In this document: positions 1 to 7,436 of the stretch, in pieces | Layout: every line of letters starts with the position of its first letter | Numbering within the stretch: the first letter of the stretch is position 1 | From: Bacteroides finegoldii DSM 17565 | GTDB lineage: Bacteria; Bacteroidota; Bacteroidia; Bacteroidales; Bacteroidaceae | DNA: 64,000 nucleotides | Assembly (NCBI RefSeq): GCF_000156195.1 | Contig: NZ_GG688320.1 | Coordinates: 207,925-271,924, forward strand | Direction of reading: 5' to 3' | The notes under the pieces: generated by a model | What the model was told of the DNA's origin: nothing | Database searches by the model: none | The model's input: only the letters and a program-made list of their open reading frames with translations | Position numbers and translations under genes: made by a program

Positions 1-1613
1 CCCCCGAAAGTACCTACCCACATCCGGTCTTTCCGGTCACGATAGATCGAAAAGACATCATTAGCGGATAATGTAGTCGGATTCGAAGGATCATTGACAT
101 ACCATGAATCCGCTATCTTTAATCCGTTTCCACGAGTCCCCATCCACATTTTCCCTTCTTTATCCTCAGTAATGGCATAAATGTTGGAATGAAAATACTG
201 ATTTGTTATCTTCGAATGAAAATCCGAGTCAATGGTATACAGTCCTCCCCTACGCGTACCAAACCAGATATCTCCGTCGGATGTCTTAGTCAGCATACGA
301 ATGGTATTCGAACGGTCGAACAAATCGGGAGATTCCGGATAAATACGAGAAGTACCTTCGTTCAAAACAGAGATATGGGATAATCCGGAATACTCCGAAC
401 TTACCCAGATTCCACCGGAACGATCCTCCATCACATAAAGCAGGAAATCTGAAGCGATATGACTTTTATCGTTTATATTGGCCAGAAAATGTTCCAATTT
501 ATCCTCAGCCGTATCATAGGCAAAGAGACCATTACCATACGTAGATATCCAGATAATGCCACGCGAATCGTGCACAATATGATAACGCTCAAAATCGATA
601 TAGCTCAACTTGTCTTGGGGAATCAACCGGAATTCCTTTATTTTTCCACTATCGGCTGTGATATAGGTAAGACACCCTGTGTGATTAAAAATCCAGTAAT
701 CACCACGATTGTCCATTGTTAATTTGCCATGTTTGATATTCAGGCGGGAATCCGCAGCTATTTCTCCGGTACTGAAATCATACATATACACTCCGGTAGT
801 AGTAAGGATCACCCATTGGTCCTTCAACAGAAAATTCCCGGTAGGTGATGTTTTTCCCGCAATAGAAGCAATAGAAGCACATTTTTTCATCTTTTGCGTA
901 GTAGCCTGATAGCAATAGACATCTCCCTCTTCCGTCAGAAAATACATATCATTCTTATAGGACTGAGAAAAAGCAAAATGAATCAACCGGTCTTCAATCC
1001 TGTACTGACCGTTAGAAACGGATACTAATCCGCTCTGTGTCCCAATCCATATCCGTCCATCCGCACCCTCACTGACAAACCGCACTCTATTGTCCGGCAT
1101 ATTGCCCCGTTCTGTTTTAAACACAGTCGATGTCATCTCTCCGTTATCCTTATGAACGATTCTCCGACAACCATTTCCGGAATGCCATAACCACACATCA
1201 CCATTGTTCGCTACGAATATAGTCGAATAGTTCTGCCTCAAATCTCCGCAACCTGTATAATCAACGAAACGTGCACGCTGCAGGTCATAGCAACTGATCA
1301 ATTCCGGTGTCGTAGAAATCCATAGAAAGCCATCCTTGTCTTCTGTAAGGTCAAAAATACGGTTATCAGACAACGATACTTTATCTCCGGCTTGCGGGCG
1401 GAATGTCAGAAACGAATTACCATCATAACGGCTCAGTCCATTCAAGGTTGCCAGCCATAAGAATCCTTTAGTATCCTGATATATATAGCGAATAGAATTG
1501 TTGGGCAAACCATCACTTGTTCTCATTTGTGTAGAGCGAAGTTCAGTCGCCCCGTAAATGTTCAGCACAAGACCGATAGATAAGATGAAGAATAAGATAT
1601 GTCTGTTTATCAT
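1..1613 (-). CDS. Hybrid two-component system sensor/regulator (HTCS), N-terminal part, cut by the window edge
   Basis: The minus frame is open from an ATG at 1611-1613 to the left edge, about 537 codons. The start MINRHILFFILSIGLVL is a signal peptide. What follows is a string of reg_prop beta-propeller blades with the typical W-I-G-T / W-L-A-T and DGLPNNSI, GFLWLAT and GRIWIGT signatures. This is the periplasmic sensor half of a Bacteroides HTCS; the expected Y_Y_Y, histidine kinase, receiver and AraC-type domains would lie beyond position 1 and are not seen. It is divergent from the CE12 gene at 1852 and is the natural regulator of the rhamnogalacturonan locus to its right; that link is inferred from position. 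HTCS sensors of this type bind breakdown oligosaccharides in the periplasm. Confidence 0.9.
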   Translation of the reverse strand, partial: MINRHILFFILSIGLVLNIYGATELRSTQMRTSDGLPNNSIRYIYQDTKGFLWLATLNGLSRYDGNSFLTFRPQAGDKVSLSDNRIFDLTEDKDGFLWISTTPELISCYDLQRARFVDYTGCGDLRQNYSTIFVANNGDVWLWHSGNGCRRIVHKDNGEMTSTVFKTERGNMPDNRVRFVSEGADGRIWIGTQSGLVSVSNGQYRIEDRLIHFAFSQSYKNDMYFLTEEGDVYCYQATTQKMKKCASIASIAGKTSPTGNFLLKDQWVILTTTGVYMYDFSTGEIAADSRLNIKHGKLTMDNRGDYWIFNHTGCLTYITADSGKIKEFRLIPQDKLSYIDFERYHIVHDSRGIIWISTYGNGLFAYDTAEDKLEHFLANINDKSHIASDFLLYVMEDRSGGIWVSSEYSGLSHISVLNEGTSRIYPESPDLFDRSNTIRMLTKTSDGDIWFGTRRGGLYTIDSDFHSKITNQYFHSNIYAITEDKEGKMWMGTRGNGLKIADSWYVNDPSNPTTLSANDVFSIYRDRKDRMWVGTFG

Positions 1614-1647
1614 AATAGATTTTCAGATTAATAATGAATTAGACAGG

Positions 1648-1655
1648 CAAAAGTA
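1648..1655 (-). promoter_or_regulatory. -7 box for the HTCS gene
   Basis: On the minus strand this reads TACTTTTG, a match to the Bacteroides -7 consensus TAnnTTTG, 35 bp upstream of the HTCS start codon. No well-spaced -33 TTTG is seen (the closest is at 1672-1675, with a 16-bp gap). Confidence 0.45.
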
Positions 1656-1793
1656 CTAAAAAAACAACACACAAAGGTACAGGCCATAGCTTTTTATTAA
1701 AATAGAATATTGTACGTAATTATATAGAAATTGTGATATAACCTCATTCAGACTGTACTATGCACAATATTGAATAAATATGAATGAATTTAT

Positions 1794-1825
1794 ATTGAAA
1801 AGAAGAAGAACACATCGTACTTTTG
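1794..1825 (+). promoter_or_regulatory. Promoter of the tandem CE12 gene
   Basis: ATTG at 1794-1797 and TACTTTTG at 1818-1825, separated by 20 bp, fit the Bacteroides sigma-ABfr pattern (TTTG, 19-21 bp, TAnnTTTG). The expected start of transcription is about 20 bp before the ATG at 1852. Confidence 0.6.
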
Positions 1826-1851
1826 CACCAATTATCTATAAAAAATAAATC

Positions 1852-3489
1852 ATGAGAAACAAGTTATTTTATTATTTATGTTGGCTGACAGCCGTCACAG
1901 GCAGTTTGCAGGCGCAAGCACAAAATAAAGTGGTTGCTCCGATGAAAGATGTCAATCAAGTAATCGACAACACATTGGATAGTCTGAACAAGGCACGTAC
2001 AGCCAGACCGATAGCCGGTTCCAGCCGGAAAGGCGATAATCCGGTATTATTCCTGGTCGGTAACTCCACCATGCGTACAGGTACATTGGGAAACGGAAAC
2101 AACGGACAATGGGGATGGGGATTTTATGCGGGCGACTACTTCGATCCGGACAAGATCACAGTAGAGAATCACGCATTGGGAGGAACCAGCAGCCGTACTT
2201 TTTATAACCGTCTTTGGCCGGATGTCATCAAAGGGGTACGTCCCGGAGACTGGGTTATCATAGAACTTGGCCATAACGACAATGGTCCTTATGACAGCGG
2301 TCGTGCCCGTGCCTCTATTCCGGGAGTAGGCACAGACAGCCTGAACGTGACAATCAAAGAAACCGGAGTGAAAGAAACTGTATATACATACGGAGAATAT
2401 ATGCGTCGTTTCATCCGTGATGTCAAAGCCAAAGGCGGACATCCCATTTTGTTCTCCCTTACTCCACGTTACGCCTATGAAGATAAAGACAGTACTATCA
2501 TCAAACGTGTCAATAAAACATTCGGTCTATGGGCAAAGCAAATAGCAGAAGAACAGAACGTACCTTTTATTGATCTGAATGACATTTCAGCCCGCAAATT
2601 TGAAAAGTTCGGTAAAAACAAAGTGAAGTATATGTTCTATATCGACCGTATTCATACCAGTGCATTCGGAGCAAAGGTCAATGCCGAATCTGCCGCTGAC
2701 GGTATACGAGCCTACGAGGGACTGGAACTTGCCAATTACCTAAAGCCTGTCTCGCAAGACACAAAGACCGGTTCCAGCCGGAAAAAAGGACGACCGGTAT
2801 TATTCACCATCGGCGACAGCACGGTGAAAAATAAAGATAACGACAAAAATGGTATGTGGGGATGGGGCAGCGTAATAGCCGATGAGTTCAACCTTGACAA
2901 AATATCCGTCGAGAACTGTGCTATGGCAGGACGTAGCGCCCGCACTTTCTTGGATGAAGGACGTTGGGATAAAGTATACGAAGCTTTGCAGCCCGGTGAT
3001 TTTGTACTCATTCAGTTCGGACACAACGACGCAGGAGCTATCAATACAGGAAAAGCCCGTGCAGAACTACGTGGTTCCGGAGAGGAAAGTAAAGTCTTTC
3101 TGATGGAAAAGACCGGCAAATATCAGGTAGTATATACTTTTGGCTGGTATCTTCGCAAATTCATCATGGATGCTCAGGAAAAAGGAGCAATACCTATCGT
3201 ATTGAGCCACACTCCACGCAACAAATGGAAAGACGGAAAGATAGAACGCAACACCGATTCTTTTGGAAAATGGACACGTGAAGCAGCAGAAGCTACCGGA
3301 GCCTATTTTATTGATTTGAATAAAATCAGTGCCGACAAACTGGAAAAAAAAGGTATCGAAAAGACAGCCGCTTATTACAATCACGACCATACGCATACTT
3401 CTTTAAAAGGAGCACACATGAATGCCGAAAGTATTGCGGAAGGATTGAAAATGGTTAATTGTCCGTTGAAGGATTATTTGAAGAAATAA
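1852..3489 (+). CDS. Tandem-domain rhamnogalacturonan acetylesterase (CE12 x2)
   Basis: This exported protein of 545 residues has a signal peptide ending near AQAQ (residue 24) and two complete SGNH-hydrolase domains in tandem. Domain 1 has GNST with Ser72, GHND at 140-143 and D265xxH268. Domain 2 has GDST with Ser323, GHND at 390-393 and D512xxH515. Both carry a full catalytic set, so both could be active. CE12 enzymes remove acetyl groups from galacturonate in the rhamnogalacturonan backbone, which lets lyases bind. Most CE12 proteins have one such domain. It is transcribed alone from a promoter at 1794-1825 and ends at a terminator shared with the convergent PL11 lyase. There is no lipobox, so a periplasmic location is likely. 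Whether the two domains differ in acetyl position preference cannot be read from sequence. Confidence 0.88.
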   Translation: MRNKLFYYLCWLTAVTGSLQAQAQNKVVAPMKDVNQVIDNTLDSLNKARTARPIAGSSRKGDNPVLFLVGNSTMRTGTLGNGNNGQWGWGFYAGDYFDPDKITVENHALGGTSSRTFYNRLWPDVIKGVRPGDWVIIELGHNDNGPYDSGRARASIPGVGTDSLNVTIKETGVKETVYTYGEYMRRFIRDVKAKGGHPILFSLTPRYAYEDKDSTIIKRVNKTFGLWAKQIAEEQNVPFIDLNDISARKFEKFGKNKVKYMFYIDRIHTSAFGAKVNAESAADGIRAYEGLELANYLKPVSQDTKTGSSRKKGRPVLFTIGDSTVKNKDNDKNGMWGWGSVIADEFNLDKISVENCAMAGRSARTFLDEGRWDKVYEALQPGDFVLIQFGHNDAGAINTGKARAELRGSGEESKVFLMEKTGKYQVVYTFGWYLRKFIMDAQEKGAIPIVLSHTPRNKWKDGKIERNTDSFGKWTREAAEATGAYFIDLNKISADKLEKKGIEKTAAYYNHDHTHTSLKGAHMNAESIAEGLKMVNCPLKDYLKK

Positions 3490-3494
3490 AACAT

Positions 3495-3542
3495 AAAAAT
3501 CCCTCGATATACGTAAGAGCCACATTATATCGAGGGATTTTT
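3495..3542. terminator. Bidirectional intrinsic terminator
   Basis: A perfect 17-bp inverted repeat (arms 3495-3511 and 3526-3542) contains ATCCCTCGATATA and its complement, flanked by A and T tracts. It lies between the convergent CE12 (ends 3489) and PL11 (ends 3549) genes and should stop transcription from both sides. Confidence 0.85.
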
Positions 3543-3548
3543 TATGTT

Positions 3549-5636
3549 TTATTTCATTGTTTCTGCACCGACATAATATCCTAGGTTAGTACCTTGATTA
3601 TATCCCATATTCTGCATAGCTTGAGACATATCATAATTATGATCTGTCATCAGATGGCGAAGTCGGTGAGTAGTCGGATGATTTGTAGAGAAAATATAAA
3701 TAGAACGATAATCACTAGAGCCTAAGATAACCTCTTCACGATAATCTCCCAAGAAATCTCCGTAATAACAAGGATTATATTTGGTCCCATGATTTCCATC
3801 ATTACTACCATAATGACCAAAATACACTAAACGGCTCTTATTCGTTTTATTTACATCCGGATTATCTTTATAACTTACAATACAAGCACGATCATACATT
3901 TCCCGTGTTCCTTGCCCGCTCCAATAGATAGCAGCATTATACATCACCCCGCTACCGATACCTGTCGGGTAATTGGTAGAAACAACTCCACCACCATTAC
4001 AACTATACATACCGGACTGTAAAGATGAATAATACTCAAATCCCGGACTGTCCGGATCTACATCGCCAACAATACAACGTCCCACATCACCATTCTTACC
4101 CGCTCCGTGCCCGGTTATCAGGCTGCCGTCCCTCGCATCAATTACTTGACAAGCATATCCAAGCCCCTGCACGCTATAAGTATCCTCTTCTTCAAAGCTA
4201 GCAACTATTTGTAATCCGCTACGATTTTGAATGAATTTACCCACATACAGACAGTCACCATGTCCGTTTCCGGTACACCATAATTCTTTCCCATTATCAT
4301 CAATCGCCGCCGAACCATACAGTATCTCATCTTTTCCATCACCATCCAAATCTGCAACACGGAAAGCGTGCGAACACATTGCCAACCATTTTTCGCTATG
4401 ATCAGCAGTATCAAATTTCCAACGATTCACTAACTGGTTACTTTGCAAATCAAGTGCCCATACTTGCCAGTTTTTATAAATACCTCGAGAAATAATCAGG
4501 CTTGGATTGCTTTTTCTTACACCAGTCTTCTCATCAGGTATACCATCCAGATAGGCTGCTCCGATAAAGAAACGGTCCATACGATTTCCATAATCATCTC
4601 CCCAATAAGAATCCCAATATTGGGCACGTGCTACTTTTGACTCATCCTCACGGCCACGAGGTATATTGGGAGTTCGGGTAATTTCACAACCGTCAAAGCC
4701 ACGACAGATAGAAATATACTCAGGACCTTCCAACACTAGTCCGGCAGTAGAATACAAACTTTTTCCGGAATACCATCCCACACCGTTCGTATCTCTTAAA
4801 CGATAATCATTCACGAACCCATTGGCATCAGTAATAATTCTTCCGTTAGGGAATTTAGTACCTTCGGATGAACGGAATGCAATTTCACACAAACCATCTC
4901 CATCGAAATCATATAAAATATAAGAGGTATAATGTGAACCGGAACGAATGTTTAGTCCTAAATCTATACGCCATAAAAAGGTACCATCCATTTTGTAAGC
5001 CTCCAAAAGAGTGGTTCCATTGTGCCATCCTCCTTGATTAGCTCCATCATACGGCTCTCTCTTGACTACGATTTCCAATTCTCCATCTCCATCCAATTCA
5101 CCCAATTGTATATCATCAGGAGCATACGTCAATGCTGCATCAGGTACATCACTTCTTAGTACAATTTCCCGATAAAATTTTGTTGCCATGTCAGAAGTAT
5201 ACGTATAGTCGCACAATGTTTCTTCTTGACCGGCCAATGTCACCCGATAATAATTAGTCTTTGTGGGATCAATATTCTCATCCACCCAACAAGTAGTCTT
5301 CGTTATCGCTTCTTCATTCAACTTAACTTCTTCGCTCCCATCCTCCGACTTATAAATATCGAAACCTACATCTTCCGGATCTGTCAATAACATTCTCCAA
5401 CTAACTAACGCAGAAGATATTCCTGTTGCATTATGTCCATTAGTATCCGACATAGGGTCATAACTCACCCACATTGCACGGCTTCCCGTAATAATCTCCG
5501 TAGGCAAGTCTTTCAATGGTTCTTCCACAATATTATTATTGAAATCCGGTTCCTCATCCACTATCGGTTCAGTATCCGAACATGCTCCAAATGTTAATAA
5601 TCCAAACAGTCCTAGTATATATAATAACTTCTTCAT
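3549..5636 (-). CDS. Rhamnogalacturonan lyase, family PL11
   Basis: A lipoprotein of 695 residues: the lipobox LTFGAC is followed by SDTEP, an acidic tag of the kind linked with surface export in Bacteroides. Residues of about 50-150 form an N-terminal beta domain (RAMWVSYDP, fibronectin-like). The rest is the PL11 eight-bladed propeller with calcium-binding loops such as LGELDGDGELEIV, YDFDGDGLCEI and VADLDGDGKDEI. PL11 enzymes cleave the Rha-alpha-1,4-GalA bond in the RG-I backbone by beta-elimination, leaving an unsaturated galacturonate. It is the last gene of the minus-strand operon, 48 bp after the SusD gene. The product needs an unsaturated glucuronyl/galacturonyl hydrolase (GH105), and none is in this operon. 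Confidence 0.93.
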   Translation of the reverse strand: MKKLLYILGLFGLLTFGACSDTEPIVDEEPDFNNNIVEEPLKDLPTEIITGSRAMWVSYDPMSDTNGHNATGISSALVSWRMLLTDPEDVGFDIYKSEDGSEEVKLNEEAITKTTCWVDENIDPTKTNYYRVTLAGQEETLCDYTYTSDMATKFYREIVLRSDVPDAALTYAPDDIQLGELDGDGELEIVVKREPYDGANQGGWHNGTTLLEAYKMDGTFLWRIDLGLNIRSGSHYTSYILYDFDGDGLCEIAFRSSEGTKFPNGRIITDANGFVNDYRLRDTNGVGWYSGKSLYSTAGLVLEGPEYISICRGFDGCEITRTPNIPRGREDESKVARAQYWDSYWGDDYGNRMDRFFIGAAYLDGIPDEKTGVRKSNPSLIISRGIYKNWQVWALDLQSNQLVNRWKFDTADHSEKWLAMCSHAFRVADLDGDGKDEILYGSAAIDDNGKELWCTGNGHGDCLYVGKFIQNRSGLQIVASFEEEDTYSVQGLGYACQVIDARDGSLITGHGAGKNGDVGRCIVGDVDPDSPGFEYYSSLQSGMYSCNGGGVVSTNYPTGIGSGVMYNAAIYWSGQGTREMYDRACIVSYKDNPDVNKTNKSRLVYFGHYGSNDGNHGTKYNPCYYGDFLGDYREEVILGSSDYRSIYIFSTNHPTTHRLRHLMTDHNYDMSQAMQNMGYNQGTNLGYYVGAETMK

Positions 5637-5684
5637 ATTCTGCTTTTAATATTAAACAATCATTTTTCAATTCCGGGGTAACCT

Positions 5685-7415
5685 CTACCACCCCGGATTC
5701 TGTGTCAAATTAGGATTCTTTGCTTTCTCACTTTGCGGAATAGGAAAGAAATACATCTTATCATCCCATTGTCTATTCACAGTAACACGCCTATATGAAT
5801 ACGAATCCCCACTCTTATATATTTTCATTTCATCAATACTGCTGAAATGTTTGTCTCCTTCCTTCCAACGGCGCACATCCCAAAAACGATGTCCCTCGAA
5901 TGCTAACTCTACCATACGCTCATTCTGGTATTTCTCCCACCATAACTTATTATCCAGACCTGCGGGAAATTTAGGCATATTTACCTTTGTACGCCGACGA
6001 GTTTTGCTCACCATCTCATTGGCAGGAATAGGGAACTCATTATTGGTAGCATAAGCAGTACCTAAATATTTGAATAACGCTTCTGCGTAATTCAGGTAGA
6101 ACTCACCCAAACGATATATAATCCATGTATGATTATCCGTCGTAGGTTTCGCTGTCGTAGTATTAATACTTGTTTGGCAATATTTTTTCAAATAATAACC
6201 TGTAGGTGTCCCTCCGCTCAGGGGTTCCGCATTTGCACCTCCCTGATAGGTTTCCAACGCAGTTTCATTCCAATTCGGCCATTTTGTATCACCATTCTTA
6301 GCAATAGTTTTCTCAAATCGAGGATCACGTCCTTCGTAATAAGGTTTATTTTTATCATAATCCGCTTTTTTATCAGGCCTTTCACCACTGTCCTTCAACT
6401 CATAGGCATCCACCAATGTCTGTGTAGGGCAGTTTCCACCTCGACAGTTCTCCAGTCCGACAGGAAAATTATATTTCTCAAAAGAATTGGTAGCACGTAT
6501 GGCACGACAACCGAAAATGAGTTCATCGATTGCAATACTATAACTTTTTGCATCCCATAAATTCTCGTAGTCATCTATCAGTCTCATACCGGCATCTTCG
6601 CAAGTCTCGATCAATTCCTTATTGGCCTTGGCTGCGCGATACCACAACTCCTTGTACCCTTGACTCCCTTCCTGATGAGAATTGAATAACGGACTTGCAG
6701 CATACAGAGCCGTACGCGCTTTCAATGCTAGTACAGTACGCTTGTTGGCACGCCCTGTTTCCGCCGATTCACCGGAAGGTACCAAAGCCCCCAGGTTATT
6801 ATAATCCGGTATTATCAGATCTTTTATCTCGTCACATTCTTTAATAATCCAGTCGAATACCTCTTGGGCAGGTTTACGTGTTAGCGTATTCACCTCAGTG
6901 GTTGACAATACATGGTCGGTAAATGGTACATCCCCATATTGTCTTACCAAATTAAAGTAGAAATACGCCCGCAGGAAACGGACTTCATACTGATAGTTAT
7001 TATAGCGATACATTTCAGCTTCATAGTCAGAAATTTGTTCATACTCCGAGAATGTCAGTCCGGTAAATTCCTCCAGATAATTGTTACAATTAGCAATTGC
7101 TTTATAACAGGAAGTCCACATACTGCTTTGTGCATTTACCGGACTCCATGCCCCATTGTAAAAAGTCTCAATAGCATTACCTGTATAGGAATATTGTGAT
7201 TCATCCGTAGCAGAACCAAGAATAGCACCACTATAATTTCCGAAATCAGAGTCGAGCGACTGGTAAATGTTAGATACCAATCCTCCTACATCATAAAAAG
7301 TACGCTTTACATAACCCGCATCATAAGGATTGTATTCCGAATATTCCATCTGGTCCGCACAAGAAGAAAAAGCGAAGATGGTCAGAACACCATATATCAA
7401 ATTATTCAGTTTCAT
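5685..7415 (-). CDS. SusD-like glycan-binding lipoprotein (second pair)
   Basis: 576 residues; lipobox FAFSSC followed by ADQMEYSEYNPYD. The fold signature is that of SusD/RagB: an alpha-helical TPR-like body with YYFNLVRQYGDVP near residue 150, WIIYRLGEFYLNYAEAL, and a C-terminal ELAFEGHRFWDVRRW followed by PIPQSEKAKNPNLTQNPGW. SusD proteins cap the SusC pore and bind the target glycan on the cell surface. It sits 21 bp after its SusC partner in transcription order and directly before the PL11 lyase. The pair is probably specific for an RG-I oligosaccharide, an inference from context. Confidence 0.92.
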   Translation of the reverse strand: MKLNNLIYGVLTIFAFSSCADQMEYSEYNPYDAGYVKRTFYDVGGLVSNIYQSLDSDFGNYSGAILGSATDESQYSYTGNAIETFYNGAWSPVNAQSSMWTSCYKAIANCNNYLEEFTGLTFSEYEQISDYEAEMYRYNNYQYEVRFLRAYFYFNLVRQYGDVPFTDHVLSTTEVNTLTRKPAQEVFDWIIKECDEIKDLIIPDYNNLGALVPSGESAETGRANKRTVLALKARTALYAASPLFNSHQEGSQGYKELWYRAAKANKELIETCEDAGMRLIDDYENLWDAKSYSIAIDELIFGCRAIRATNSFEKYNFPVGLENCRGGNCPTQTLVDAYELKDSGERPDKKADYDKNKPYYEGRDPRFEKTIAKNGDTKWPNWNETALETYQGGANAEPLSGGTPTGYYLKKYCQTSINTTTAKPTTDNHTWIIYRLGEFYLNYAEALFKYLGTAYATNNEFPIPANEMVSKTRRRTKVNMPKFPAGLDNKLWWEKYQNERMVELAFEGHRFWDVRRWKEGDKHFSSIDEMKIYKSGDSYSYRRVTVNRQWDDKMYFFPIPQSEKAKNPNLTQNPGW

Positions 7416-7436
7416 TCTTTACCTCGTTTTTAATGA

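Noticed and set aside
6129..6560. Plus-strand open frame of 143 codons inside the SusD gene
   Set aside because: Antisense to a clear SusD-like gene and without recognisable domains.
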